A DNA stretch of 64,000 nucleotides from Thalassobaculum sp. OXR-137. Its GTDB lineage: Bacteria > Pseudomonadota > Alphaproteobacteria > Thalassobaculales > Thalassobaculaceae. This document shows positions 1 through 13,985 of this stretch, piece by piece (positions within the stretch are counted from its first letter, which is position 1; every line of letters starts with the position of its first letter). The stretch spans positions 2,464,001 through 2,528,000 of the forward strand of contig NZ_CP139715.1 in the NCBI RefSeq assembly GCF_034377285.1, written 5' to 3'. Position numbers and translations under genes: made by a program. The notes beneath the pieces were generated by a model. It did not search any database and was not told the DNA's origin. It was given only the letters and a program-made list of their open reading frames with translations.

Positions 1-472
1 GGACCACGGGATTGCGGAAGGTGGCGATCATCGACTCCCGGGATTCGCCGAAGCTGCATTCGGAGATCCATTTGCCGGTGTAGTCGCGGTCGCGGAAGGC
101 GGTGATCTCGGTGCCGATCATCCGATAGCGGAAGTCGGTCGCGCCGGAGGCGACATCCATGATCAGCACATGGCCGAACCAGGGTTGCAGATCCTCCACC
201 GGGAAGTCCTCGCGCGCCGGCAGGCACGCCCCCTGCCGCTTGGCATCCCAGAGCGCGGCGAAGGCGGCCACCCCGGGGTGGCGCGGATGGTCCTGGATCT
301 CGAGACTGTCGTAGGTGACGTCGCGCTGCCGGGACGCCGCGTCGGGCGCAGCGGTTTCCCCCTGCGCCGACCTCGTGACGGTCCAGACGGTCGACAGCGA
401 CGGCAGGCCGACCAGCCGGCCGACCGCCGCCGAAGCACTTTGGGGAGAGGGTGGACCGTCGGTTTGCGACAC
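1..472 (-). CDS. PAS-domain protein, C-terminus cut by window edge
   Basis: This reading frame continues past the left edge, so only the N-terminal ~157 residues are present. After a variable ~55-residue lead it reads DHPRHPGVAAFAALWDAKR, then LPAREDFPVEDLQPWFGHVL and a sequence containing FRYRMIGTEITAFRDRDYTGKW. This pattern is typical of the small alphaproteobacterial PAS proteins (PAS_5 type) whose ligand and partner are mostly unknown. No ATG fits. The best start is the GTG at 470-472 with GAAGAG just upstream, but TTG and GTG codons four and five codons earlier are also in frame. The neighbour is a chemoreceptor on the same strand, 84 nt upstream of this start. PAS identity is inferred from sequence pattern alone. 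Confidence 0.6.
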   Translation of the reverse strand, partial: MSQTDGPPSPQSASAAVGRLVGLPSLSTVWTVTRSAQGETAAPDAASRQRDVTYDSLEIQDHPRHPGVAAFAALWDAKRQGACLPAREDFPVEDLQPWFGHVLIMDVASGATDFRYRMIGTEITAFRDRDYTGKWISECSFGESRESMIATFRNPVV

Positions 473-556
473 GCTCTTCACCAAGATTGGAGGAACATAC
501 CCACTTTCACGTCGATCGAAGCGTGCCGTCAAGCGGGCGCCGGAGGCAGAGCATGC

Positions 557-2923
557 TTACCCTGCCCGGATCCGTTGAACGAAGCCGCCCACTTCGCGCT
601 CGAGGCTGCGCATCTCGGCCTCCAGCACGTTGCAGGTGCTCAGCACTTCCTCGGCGCTGCGGCCGGTCTCGCGGGAGGCATCGCTCACCTCGGCGATCTC
701 GGACGACACCTTCAGGGTCTGGGCCGCGGCATCCTGGCTGTTGCCGGCGATGGTCGAGGTCGTGGCCGCCTGTTCGTCGACCGCGGCGGCGACGGCGGCA
801 TTCATCTCGTCCAGTCCTGCGACGGCGTGGGCGATCGTCTCGATCGCCTTGACCGCCTCGCCGCTCGCACCCTGCATCTGCTCGATCTGCTGGCGGATAT
901 CGTCGGTGGCCTTGGCCGTCTGGGTCGCCAGGTTCTTGACCTCCGAGGCCACCACCGCGAAGCCTTTGCCGGCATCGCCCGCGCGGGCGGCCTCGATGGT
1001 GGCGTTCAGGGCCAGCAGGTTGGTCTGTTCGGCAATCTCCTGGATAAGCGCGATCACCGCGCCGATCCGGGTCGCCGTGTCGGCCAGGGCCACGATCCGT
1101 TCGTTGCCGATGCCCGCCTGGGTGCTGGCGCCGCGCGCCATTTCCGCCGCCCGGGCAACCTGGGAGCCGATCTCCGCCGACGCCGAGGCCAGTTCCTCCG
1201 CCGCTTCGGACACCGCTTTCACATTGGCGGTGGACTGTTCCGACGAGATCGCCACGGCGTCGGCGCGGGACAGGGAGGCGGTCGACGAGTTGGCCATGGC
1301 CTCCGCCCGCGCCCGCACGTCGGCGACCTGCGAGGTCAGGCCCTCCACCAGTTTGCCCACCGACTCCTCGAAGCTGGCGGCCAGGGCATCGAGCGACCGG
1401 CGCTTCTCGGCCTCGGCCCGGGCGTCGGCCTCCTCCTGTTCCTTTTCCAGGCGGCGGACCCGCTGGGCGTTGTCCTTGAACACCTGGACGCAGCGCGCGA
1501 TATCGGCGATCTCGTCCTTGCGGTTCACGCCGGGGATGTCGACCTGAAGGTCGTTGTCGGCCAGCCGTTCCATCGCGCCGGTGATCGACCGCAGCGGGTG
1601 GGTGATCCCCCGGCCAAGGAAGACCGCCAGCACGACGGCGAGGAGGGCGGCTGCGGCCGTCCCGGCCAGGATCAGCAGGGTCGAGAGTGTCTTGTCGTCG
1701 GTGCGCGCGGCGATGGAGGCGGCGACGCTGGCCCCGACCTGATCGGCCACGGCCTCGGCGGCGACGGTCATCTCCTCGGCGGCCGTCGTCCGGGTGCGAA
1801 GCGCCTCGACCAACTGGTCGAATCTTGCCTTGCCGTCTTCCACCATCGAGCTGAACTGGCCGATGGAGTCGCTGTCGGGCAGGCGTTCGGCCAGTTGCCT
1901 GACCAGTCTCTCGAGAGTGCCGAAGGCGAAGACCTGGCCGGTGACCGCAGGGCCCTCGCCATTGGCGGCGACCACCTCGCGGATGTTGACGTCCACCTGC
2001 TTCACCGCCGTCACCAGGTCGGCCGCCAGCGTGGTGATGTCGGATGCCGCTTCCGCGTCGGCCGTGGCGGCGTCCGCCATGGCCCGCGCCTTTTCGTAGG
2101 CGGCCGTCTCCTTCCGGGCGAGCGCGGCGGCGAAGGCGTTGATCCGCTTCGACACGGTCTCCAACTCGGTGACCGCGGCAGTCACGTCCTGGTTCGCCTC
2201 GACGGTGGACACGAGGGATTCCAGAGCTTTGCGGTATCCGCCGACAGCGGCAGCCAGCAGGGCCACCGGCTTCTCCGCATCGCTGCCTGTGGTCAGTTTC
2301 TTGAGCTTGATGGCCGTCAGGAACATGGCCTTTGTGGCCTCGCGCGCCGCGCTCGCGTCGGCCGGATCGCGGGTCCTCAGGTAGACGGCCTCATCGCGCC
2401 GGGCACTCAGGGTCGCCAGGATCAGCGCCCGGGTCAGTTCCTCGATCTGCAGCTTCTCCGACTGATCGGCCTGCGCCGCATCGCGTTGGCGATTGAGTTC
2501 GGCGCGCCGCTCGTCCTGGCTGCGCCGGATGTTGCCGGCCAAGCGTTCGAACTCGACGGTATTGGACTGGATCTCGGCGATCAGGCGGTCGGCATTGGTT
2601 CTGGCGGCGACCAGCGTGTCGAACTGGCGGCGATATTCCACGATGGTCGCGGCGGTTGCCGGCTGATCGACCGCGTCGGCCCGAGCCGCCGCCTCGTCCA
2701 GATGACCGAACGCGTCGTCGCGATCGGTCGCGTCGCCGGAGATCCGAAAGGAGCCGGCGGCGATCTGGGCATCGCGGATCAGACGCTCGATCTCGGCGAC
2801 GCGATCCGCGTGGGAGACCTGATCGGAATAGCGTTCGAGAGCGAGCCAACCGGTTGCGCCGAGGACGAGGGTGAGCGTAACGACCCCAGCGAATCCTGCT
2901 CCAATCCGAAAACCAATACGCAT
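557..2923 (-). CDS. Methyl-accepting chemotaxis protein
   Basis: This is a transmembrane chemoreceptor that should signal through CheA/CheW to the flagellar motor. The product of about 788 residues has a first membrane helix near residues 5-27 and a long, mostly helical Ala/Glu/Arg-rich periplasmic region of ~385 residues. A second membrane helix lies near 415-437, followed by a HAMP domain ([16 protein letters not shown]) and a C-terminal signalling domain with the hairpin tip [21 protein letters not shown]. The ATG at 2921-2923 is preferred because AGGGGG lies upstream and the membrane helix begins at once; a longer in-frame start at 3007 would add 28 residues before it. The helical sensor resembles helical-bimodular or four-helix types, but its ligand cannot be read. 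It is divergent from a secreted PDC-sensor protein. Confidence 0.93.
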   Translation of the reverse strand: MRIGFRIGAGFAGVVTLTLVLGATGWLALERYSDQVSHADRVAEIERLIRDAQIAAGSFRISGDATDRDDAFGHLDEAAARADAVDQPATAATIVEYRRQFDTLVAARTNADRLIAEIQSNTVEFERLAGNIRRSQDERRAELNRQRDAAQADQSEKLQIEELTRALILATLSARRDEAVYLRTRDPADASAAREATKAMFLTAIKLKKLTTGSDAEKPVALLAAAVGGYRKALESLVSTVEANQDVTAAVTELETVSKRINAFAAALARKETAAYEKARAMADAATADAEAASDITTLAADLVTAVKQVDVNIREVVAANGEGPAVTGQVFAFGTLERLVRQLAERLPDSDSIGQFSSMVEDGKARFDQLVEALRTRTTAAEEMTVAAEAVADQVGASVAASIAARTDDKTLSTLLILAGTAAAALLAVVLAVFLGRGITHPLRSITGAMERLADNDLQVDIPGVNRKDEIADIARCVQVFKDNAQRVRRLEKEQEEADARAEAEKRRSLDALAASFEESVGKLVEGLTSQVADVRARAEAMANSSTASLSRADAVAISSEQSTANVKAVSEAAEELASASAEIGSQVARAAEMARGASTQAGIGNERIVALADTATRIGAVIALIQEIAEQTNLLALNATIEAARAGDAGKGFAVVASEVKNLATQTAKATDDIRQQIEQMQGASGEAVKAIETIAHAVAGLDEMNAAVAAAVDEQAATTSTIAGNSQDAAAQTLKVSSEIAEVSDASRETGRSAEEVLSTCNVLEAEMRSLEREVGGFVQRIRAG

Positions 2924-3183
2924 CTGATGCCCCCTGGCCTTTTTGCAATCCGCCAGACAGCTTATTCGCCACAATATTAAGAAGACGTTTATTAAATTAA
3001 GCAGCACTTATGCGGCGATATTTCATTATTTTTAGCTTTTGTTAATTTCTCCCTGCGCAATTTCAGGCACCGAATGCGTTGGTCACGGTAACAATTGATT
3101 AACACTCTCCGGTATCAGGTCGGACTCGTTCCTGTCGAGCAGAGCCCGTAGTCGGTGCAAGTAAACTCAAGGGAGAAACCTAG

Positions 3184-5216
<2,033 letters not shown>

Positions 5217-5238
5217 GTCGCATCCGCATCGCATTTCC

Positions 5239-5269
5239 GACGCCGGCGCGGGTCCCTCGCGCCGGCGTC
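5239..5269 (+). terminator. GC-rich hairpin after aatA
   Basis: A perfect 12-bp stem (GACGCCGGCGCG, 5239-5250, with its complement 5258-5269) closes a 7-nt loop 22 nt after the stop codon. The T-tract is weak, so it may be an intrinsic terminator or an mRNA 3'-end stabiliser. Confidence 0.6.
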
Positions 5270-5380
5270 TGCGTGTCTTGACCGGACGGGGCGACACAGC
5301 GCACCCTGCGCCTCGCCGACGCGCTTAAGAATTCCATCCAAAAAGTGTCGGCGCAGTCGCTCGACCGGAGGAAATGCGCG

Positions 5381-8305
<2,925 letters not shown>

Positions 8306-8320
8306 CCAAGATCACAGTCG

Positions 8321-8581
8321 CTGACGAAAGTCAGGACCAACGCATGGATGGTCGAGCTGGGGCGTAGGCCGTTGTTCGGCATGAGAGGGCGGCTGGATCC
8401 TGACTTGCGTCAGGATGACGGTTTGGCAGGGCGTGGCCGCTACCCGTTTGCGTCGTCCTGATGCAAATCAGGACCTGTGTCCGGACGGATGATTTAGGGC
8501 TGCGTCTTGATCCTGACTTTCGTCAGGAGGACGGATAGGGTTGGCCGTTCCGTTCCGCCGTCATCCTGACCTCCGTCAGGA
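8321..8581. repeat. Array of REP-type palindromes TCCTGA-N6-TCAGGA
   Basis: Four intact 18-bp palindromes lie at 8398-8415, 8456-8473, 8511-8528 and 8564-8581. All have the form TCCTGA(C) loop (G)TCAGGA, usually next to GACGG or CGTC. A fifth copy is split by the insertion sequence: its right half is at 8321-8336 and its left half at 7170-7177. A further copy is at 10839-10856 next to map. The copies differ mainly in the central 4-6 bases, with paired changes that keep the stem. The array fills the gap before the MFS gene and leaves little room for its promoter. Confidence 0.85.
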
Positions 8582-8614
8582 CCTCCCGCACCAATCGATC
8601 ACCCCACGGATCCG

Positions 8615-9892
8615 ATGACCCCCGCCCAGCCCGCCGCGCCCTCGACCGCCATGCCGACCCACACCCTGCTCGGAATCGGCTGGTTCCTGTGCGCGATGTT
8701 CTTCTTCTATGCCTTCGTCCAGCGGGTGGCGCCGTCGGTCATGGTCGACGAGCTGATGCGCGACTTCGCGGTCGGCGGGGCGCTGGTGGGGAACCTGTCG
8801 GCCTTCTACTACTACGCCTATGCCGGCTCGCAGATCCCGGTCGGGGTGATGCTCGATCGGTTCGGGCCGCGCCGTCTGATCACCGTCGCCGTCGGTCTGG
8901 TCGCCATCGGCAGCTTCGTCTTCGCCGGGGCGGAGACCCTGTGGATGGCCTATCTCGGGCGGATGCTGATCGGCTTCGGCTGCGCCTTCAGCTTTGCCGG
9001 CGCGCTGAACTACGCCGCGATCTGGATGCCGGCCCACCGCTTCGCCACGCTGAGCGGCGGCGCCCAGATGCTCGGCGTGATCGGCGGCATCACCGGCCAG
9101 GCGCCCCTGGGGGCGGCGGTGGAGGCGTTCGGCTGGCGGCCGATGATGCTGGTGATCGCGGTGTTCGGTGCCGTCCTGGCGATCGCCTGCGGCTTCATTC
9201 TGCGCGACCGGCCCCGGCCGGACGGTGCGACGCCCCGCCCGCGTCTGCTGGCCGGGCTGAAGCGAGCCGCCGCCAGCGGCCAGGTATGGCTGGCGGCCAT
9301 GTTCGGGCTGGCCATGACCAGCGCCATGCTGGCCTTCGGTGGGTTGTGGGGCGTGCCCTATGTCATGCAGGCCTACGACCATCCCAAGGCGGAGGCCGCC
9401 CTGCTGGTGAGCTGCCTGTTCGTCGGTTGGGGCGTCGGCGCGCCGCTGTTCGGCTGGCTCGCCGACCGCTACCGCCGGCGCAAGCCCTTCATGATCCTGG
9501 GCGCGATCCTGTCGACCAGCGGCATCGCCGCCGCCGTCTATCTGCCCCATAGCGGCGATGCGACCCTGGTTCTGTCGCTGATGATCCAGGGCCTGGGCGC
9601 GTCGTCCATGGTGCTGTCCTTCTCGGTCGGCCGCGAGAACACGCCGCTCTGGGCGGCCGGGGCCACGATCGGGATCATCAACGGCTGCGTGGTCGGCTCC
9701 GGCGCGGTGCTGCAGCCGCTCCTCGGCTGGGTGCTCGATCTCGCCTGGGACGGCACGCTGCTAGAGGGCGCGCGGGTGTACACCGCCGCCGCCTACGAGC
9801 GGGCGTTCCTGGTCCTGCCGGTGATCGGCGTGTTCGGCCTGCTGGTCGCCCTGGCGATCCGCGAGACCCATGGCAAGTCGGTCGAGAGCTAG
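8615..9892 (+). CDS. Major facilitator superfamily transporter
   Basis: A 425-residue inner-membrane permease with about 12 predicted membrane helices. The first begins at LLGIGWFLCAMFFFYAFVQR, and the loop between helices 2 and 3 carries the MFS signature GVMLDRFGPRRL. A second half-repeat signature is GWLADRYRRRKPF. The pattern around RVAPSVMVDELMRDF is common in MFS members annotated as organic-anion or nitrate/nitrite-type permeases, but the substrate cannot be read. The start may be the ATG at 8615 or the one at 8651 just before the first helix; neither has a strong ribosome site. It stands alone after the REP array. Confidence 0.82.
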   Translation: MTPAQPAAPSTAMPTHTLLGIGWFLCAMFFFYAFVQRVAPSVMVDELMRDFAVGGALVGNLSAFYYYAYAGSQIPVGVMLDRFGPRRLITVAVGLVAIGSFVFAGAETLWMAYLGRMLIGFGCAFSFAGALNYAAIWMPAHRFATLSGGAQMLGVIGGITGQAPLGAAVEAFGWRPMMLVIAVFGAVLAIACGFILRDRPRPDGATPRPRLLAGLKRAAASGQVWLAAMFGLAMTSAMLAFGGLWGVPYVMQAYDHPKAEAALLVSCLFVGWGVGAPLFGWLADRYRRRKPFMILGAILSTSGIAAAVYLPHSGDATLVLSLMIQGLGASSMVLSFSVGRENTPLWAAGATIGIINGCVVGSGAVLQPLLGWVLDLAWDGTLLEGARVYTAAAYERAFLVLPVIGVFGLLVALAIRETHGKSVES

Positions 9893-9944
9893 ATGTGAGT
9901 TTCAGGCCAGTCCGGCCCGAAGCGTGAAGCGTCCTCCGATTTCC

Positions 9945-10643
9945 TCAAAGCAGCCCCTTCGAGCGGAAGCTGACATGGCCGTGCCGGGCGACGATCAGGT
10001 GGTCGTGCAGCACGATGCCCAGGGTCGCCGCCGCCTCCTTGAGCTGGGCGGTGGTGGAAATATCGGCCTGGGACGGGGTCGGATCGCCGGTCGGGTGGTT
10101 GTGCACGACGATCAGGGCTGAGGCGCCCAGGTCCAGCGCCCGCTTCACCACCTCTCGGGGATAGAGCGGCGTGTGGTCGATGGTGCCGCGGCCCTGCAGC
10201 TCGTCCTGGATCAGCCGGTTCTTCTTGTCGAGATAGAGGACGCGCACGACCTCCACCGGCTCGTGCGCCATGGCGGCATGGCAGTAATCCAGGAGCTGTT
10301 TCCAGCCCGACAGCACGGGCCGCTTCAGCAACGGCTCCCCTAGCAGCCGGTCGGCAGCGGCCTTTGCGGTCTTCAGCGCGGCGACCGAGGCCTCGCCCAT
10401 GCCGTCGAGCTTCGCCAGTTCGGCCGGCTCGGCGCTGATGGTCTCGGCGAAGGACCCGAAGCGGGCGATCAACCTTTTAGCCAGAGGTTTGACGTCGCCG
10501 CGCGGCTTGGCCAGGAACAGCAGCAGTTCGATGAGTTCGTAGTCCGCGAGGGCATCGGCACCCGCCGCGAGGAACCGCCTGCGCAGCCGCTGGCGATGCC
10601 CCTCCGGCCCCGGATCCTGCGCATCCGCCAACCCGTCATACAC
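9945..10643 (-). CDS. radC: RadC-family JAB-domain protein
   Basis: The 232-residue protein has an N-terminal helix-hairpin-helix part (ELAKLDGMGEASVAALKTAK) and a C-terminal JAB/MPN metalloprotease-like domain. Its zinc motif is seen as the Glu of PREVVKRALDLGAS and VVHNHPTGDPTPSQAD (His-x-His...Asp). RadC was once linked to DNA repair, but its biochemical role is still unclear. The length and domain order are typical. It is transcribed leftward, away from map, with a 219-nt gap that holds two palindromic repeats. Confidence 0.92.
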   Translation of the reverse strand: MYDGLADAQDPGPEGHRQRLRRRFLAAGADALADYELIELLLFLAKPRGDVKPLAKRLIARFGSFAETISAEPAELAKLDGMGEASVAALKTAKAAADRLLGEPLLKRPVLSGWKQLLDYCHAAMAHEPVEVVRVLYLDKKNRLIQDELQGRGTIDHTPLYPREVVKRALDLGASALIVVHNHPTGDPTPSQADISTTAQLKEAAATLGIVLHDHLIVARHGHVSFRSKGLL

Positions 10644-10735
10644 ACCCTTCCTCCCTGGCCCGTGGTCTAGGGGAGGCTATGGAAGGGGCAGGGGCGGAAT
10701 GGGCGGCGTGACGCAACAATTCCCCAGCCAATGCC

Positions 10736-10807
10736 GTCGTCCTGGACTCGTTTCAGGACCAAGACTCAGACGCCGGCAGCTTGGTCCTGAAACGAGTTCA
10801 GGACGAC
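10736..10807. repeat. 28-bp inverted repeat (hairpin) between radC and map
   Basis: Arms 10736-10763 and 10780-10807 are inverted copies with one mismatch, separated by 16 nt. Each arm contains a TCCTGAACTCGTTTCAGGA-like core, related in form to the shorter REP palindromes. It could fold as a very stable hairpin and act as a bidirectional transcript end. Confidence 0.85.
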
Positions 10808-10838
10808 GGGAGGGTGCTCGACGGCCAGCGGGGCATGG

Positions 10839-10856
10839 TCCTGACTTTCGTCAGGA
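10839..10856. repeat. Single REP palindrome after map
   Basis: TCCTGACTTTCGTCAGGA is identical to the copy at 8511-8528 and sits 6 nt after the map stop codon (map runs leftward). Its flanks (TGGTCC...ATGACG) match the reconstructed target of the insertion sequence at all but one of the compared bases. Confidence 0.85.
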
Positions 10857-10862
10857 TGACGA

Positions 10863-11666
10863 TCAGATATACGGCGGCTTGGTGTAGCCCTTGGGCGACA
10901 GGGTGAAGATCTCGAACCCGGTCTCGGTCACGCCGATGGAATGCTCGAACTGGGCCGAGAGCGAGCGGTCGCGGGTCACGGCGGTCCAGCCGTCCTCCAG
11001 GATCTTCACCGCGAACTTGCCGGCATTGATCATCGGCTCGACGGTGAAGAACATGCCCGGCTCCAGCATCGGCCCGTCGGTCGGGTGGCCGTAATGCAGC
11101 ACGCTGGGCGGCGCGTGGAAGGTGCGTCCCAGGCCATGGCCGCAGAAGTCGCGCACCACGGAGAAGCGCTGCGCCTCGGCGAAGGTCTGGATGCGGTGGC
11201 CGATGGCGCCCAGATGCACGCCCGGCCGGATCACCTCGATGCCCAGCATCATCGCGTCATAGGTGACCTCCACCAGACGCTTGGCCTTCACCGAGATCTT
11301 GTCGCCGACCAGGTACATGCGGCTGCTGTCGCCGTGCCAGCCGTCGAGGATGACGGTCACGTCGATATTGACGATCTCGCCTTCCTCCAGCTTCCGGTCG
11401 CCCGGAATGCCGTGGCAGACCACGTGGTTGATCGAGGTGCAGATCGACTTCGGGAAGCCCTTGTAGCCGAGCGGCGCGGGCGTGGCGCCGTTCGCCAGGG
11501 TCATCTCGTGGCAGAGCCGGTCCAGCTCGTCGGTGGTCACGCCGGGGGCGACATGGTCGGTGATCATGTCGAGGATTTCGGCGGCGAGGCGTCCCGCCTT
11601 GCGCATGCCCTCGAAATCCCCAGGCCCATGGCGCACGATCTGGCGCGCTTCGGCGAGCTGTTGCAT
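10863..11666 (-). CDS. map: Methionine aminopeptidase, type I
   Basis: This cytosolic metalloenzyme removes the initiator methionine from new proteins. The 267-residue product has the metal ligands in NIDVTVILDGWHGDSSRM (two Asp), GHGLGRTFHAPP (His), MFFTVEPMINAG (Glu) and SAQFEHSIGVTETG (Glu), and the substrate His in INHVVCHGIPGDRKLEEG. There is no N-terminal zinc-finger extension. The start at 11666 has GGAAG upstream; a longer in-frame ATG at 11726 adds 20 residues with no family counterpart. It is probably followed by transcript termination at the adjacent REP palindrome. Confidence 0.95.
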   Translation of the reverse strand: MQQLAEARQIVRHGPGDFEGMRKAGRLAAEILDMITDHVAPGVTTDELDRLCHEMTLANGATPAPLGYKGFPKSICTSINHVVCHGIPGDRKLEEGEIVNIDVTVILDGWHGDSSRMYLVGDKISVKAKRLVEVTYDAMMLGIEVIRPGVHLGAIGHRIQTFAEAQRFSVVRDFCGHGLGRTFHAPPSVLHYGHPTDGPMLEPGMFFTVEPMINAGKFAVKILEDGWTAVTRDRSLSAQFEHSIGVTETGFEIFTLSPKGYTKPPYI

Positions 11667-11736
11667 CGCGATCTTCCTTGCTCCGTAACGTGGCTGCAAT
11701 CTGCTGCCGCGGGCCGGGAAGGTCAAGGTTCGGGGG

Positions 11737-12447
11737 TTACTCCGCGACCGGAACCGGCCGATTGAGCACCACGCGCTCCAGCGTCACGGCGCATTCCCAG
11801 GCCAGCGCCTCCACCCCGGCGGCACGGGCGCGGTCGAAGGCGAGGCCGTATCTCGGATCGATGTCGCGGGCCAGCGTCAGCCGGTCGCCGTCCATGCGCT
11901 GGATGCAGAACAGCATGACGGCGCGGTGCCCCGCCGCGACCATGGCCGCCAGTTCGTCCAGATGCTTCGACCCGCGGGCGGTCACGCTGTCCGGGAACTC
12001 GTGGGCGCCGGGATTCGGGCCGTCGGGGCGCACCAGATGGACGTTCTTGACCTCCACATAGCAGGGCGGGCGGCCGGGGCTCTCCAGCAGCATGTCGATG
12101 CGGCTGTTCACCCCGTATTTCACCTCCCGGCGCAGGGTCTCGTAGCCGGCAAGGTCGGGAATCCGCCCCGCGGCAATGGCTTCGGCGACGATGGCATTCG
12201 GTCGGCCGGTATGGATGCCGACCAGCCCGCCTTCGGTCTCCACCAGCTCCAGGGTGTAAGGCAGCTTGCGCTTGGGATCGGGCGAGCGCGACAGCCAGAC
12301 CCGCAAACCGGGATCCTTCAGGCCGGTCATCGCACCCGGGTTCGGGCAATGGGCGGTCACCACCTCGCCGCCGAGATCGATATCGGCGAGGAAGCGCTTG
12401 TAGCGCTTGATCAGGCGGCCTTCATAGAGGGGTTTGGGCAGGTCCAT
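11737..12447 (-). CDS. sfsA: SfsA family protein (DNA/RNA nuclease homolog)
   Basis: The 236-residue protein matches SfsA along its length: N-terminal OB-like part with KRYKRFLADIDL and HCPNPGAMTGL, then a nuclease-like core with VNSRIDMLL and YVEVKNVHL, and HLDELAAMVAAGHRAVMLFCIQR. SfsA was named for an effect on maltose gene expression in E. coli, and its fold resembles PD-(D/E)XK nucleases. It lies 70 nt upstream of map on the same strand and may be cotranscribed with it. Confidence 0.94.
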   Translation of the reverse strand: MDLPKPLYEGRLIKRYKRFLADIDLGGEVVTAHCPNPGAMTGLKDPGLRVWLSRSPDPKRKLPYTLELVETEGGLVGIHTGRPNAIVAEAIAAGRIPDLAGYETLRREVKYGVNSRIDMLLESPGRPPCYVEVKNVHLVRPDGPNPGAHEFPDSVTARGSKHLDELAAMVAAGHRAVMLFCIQRMDGDRLTLARDIDPRYGLAFDRARAAGVEALAWECAVTLERVVLNRPVPVAE

Positions 12448-12521
12448 GGGCCGAAGCTAGCCGGGGCTCTGGGCGATGTCATCCCTTCCGCCCGCCCGTG
12501 GAACATGCTTAGACGGAGACT

Positions 12522-13985
12522 ATGACAGATCCGGTCCTGATCCTTCAGAAGGCGGTCGACCTGCGCGATCCGCATGACTGTACAGACAGCGGCGATGCGC
12601 TCGCCCTGCTGGACGCGATATTCGACGCGCCGGTCCGCAGGCGCCCGGACGGCGGGTACGCCCCGGCCCTGGCCGAGCGGTGGGAGGTCAGCGTCGATGC
12701 CCGGACCTGGACGCTGCATCTGCGCGACGGATTGAGCTTCCACGACGGCCGTCCCCTGGACGCGGCGGCGATGGCCCGGTCGATCGCGCGGATGCAGCGC
12801 CCGGATGTCGGCGCCACCCTGGGTGCGCCGGCCGTGTGGGGCCAGTATCTCGGCGGGGCGATCATCGCGGCGCCGGATGCCCGGACGGTCACGATCGCCA
12901 CGCGGGAGCCGCTGGCGGACCTGCTCGACATTCTGGTCTCGGCCTATGCGGTTCCCCCGGAGGTCGACGATGCCGGCTTCCTGTCCGCCCCGGTCGGCAG
13001 CGGCGCGTATCGCGTCGACGCGGTGGAGCCCGGGCGGTCGGTGCGGCTGTCCGCCAACCCGGACTGGTGGGACACGCCGCCCGCCAATCCTGTGCTGGAG
13101 TTCCGCTGCGAACCGGATGCGGATGCACGGGCCGCCGCCGTGGCGCAGGGACGGGCGGGCGTCGCCACCCGGCTGCGCGCCTCGCGGCAGAAGCGGCGGG
13201 TCGAGGAGGCGGGGCGGGCCTGGGTGGACTTCACCGACCCGACCTCGATCATCCTGATCCTGAACGCCGCCAAGGGGCCCTGTGCCGATCCGCGCGTCCG
13301 GCTGGCCCTGTCCCTGGCCGTGGATCGGCAGCGGGCCGTCGACCGTGTGCTGGACGGCGACGGGGTGCCGCTGACCGGGTATGTGAGTGCCGCCCATCTC
13401 GGCGCCGATCTGGTGCCGGGGGACGGCCTCGACCTCGAGCGCGCCCGCGGCCTGCTGGCCGAGGCGGGGCATGGCGCCGGGCTCACCCTTCATGTCGACA
13501 CCCCCACCCGCCTGCCCGACGAGGCGCAGGCGCTCGTGGCCGAGGTTGCCGAGCAGCTCGCCGGCCTCGGCGTGACCCTGGTGCCGCATGTGACCGAGGA
13601 CCGGGTCGCCTATGCCGAGCAGGTGCGCGACAAGCGGATCCACGACCTCTGCGTCTTCGACTCCAGCCCGATGAGTACCTTCCGGGTGCTGTACGAGAAG
13701 ATCGACAGCCGGGTTGCGGGCTCCTGGTGGGAAGGCTATCGCGATCCGGCCATCGAGGACCTGCTGGATACGGCGCGGCGGGAGACCGACACCGAGCGGC
13801 GCGAAGAGCTCTACAGCTGGGCCTACCAAGCGCTGCTGCGGAACCCGGCCTGGCTCAGCCTGTACCATCACCGCTTCGGGATCGCCCTGTCGCAGGCCCC
13901 CCAGGCGTCGCCGATGCGCGATGACGGGGTGCTGGACGTGACGCTGCTGGCGGCCCTGGACCCAGCGAAAGGATCGAGAGCATGA
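12522..13985 (+). CDS. Peptide/nickel-type solute-binding protein family 5 without signal peptide
   Basis: The 487-residue protein follows the SBP_bac_5 fold: LAERWEVSVDARTWTLHLRD and GLSFHDGRPLDAAAMARSI near the N-terminus, VGSGAYRVDAVEPG and LSANPDWWD in the middle, and PRVRLALSLAVDRQRAVDRV later. Such proteins normally deliver oligopeptides or other ligands to an ABC importer from the periplasm. Here the sequence begins MTDPVLILQKAVDLRDPHD and shows no Sec, Tat or lipoprotein signal, so the product is predicted to stay in the cytoplasm. No permease or ATPase gene is nearby. Its stop overlaps the next start (ATGA), so it is translationally coupled to an SDR enzyme. Role unknown. Confidence 0.82.
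   Translation: MTDPVLILQKAVDLRDPHDCTDSGDALALLDAIFDAPVRRRPDGGYAPALAERWEVSVDARTWTLHLRDGLSFHDGRPLDAAAMARSIARMQRPDVGATLGAPAVWGQYLGGAIIAAPDARTVTIATREPLADLLDILVSAYAVPPEVDDAGFLSAPVGSGAYRVDAVEPGRSVRLSANPDWWDTPPANPVLEFRCEPDADARAAAVAQGRAGVATRLRASRQKRRVEEAGRAWVDFTDPTSIILILNAAKGPCADPRVRLALSLAVDRQRAVDRVLDGDGVPLTGYVSAAHLGADLVPGDGLDLERARGLLAEAGHGAGLTLHVDTPTRLPDEAQALVAEVAEQLAGLGVTLVPHVTEDRVAYAEQVRDKRIHDLCVFDSSPMSTFRVLYEKIDSRVAGSWWEGYRDPAIEDLLDTARRETDTERREELYSWAYQALLRNPAWLSLYHHRFGIALSQAPQASPMRDDGVLDVTLLAALDPAKGSRA

Noticed and set aside
170-2980. Long rightward open frame (over 900 codons) opposite the chemoreceptor
   Set aside because: It is antisense to a clear MCP, has low-complexity Arg/Gly/His-rich sequence and no known domain. 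High GC content removes stop codons in this frame.
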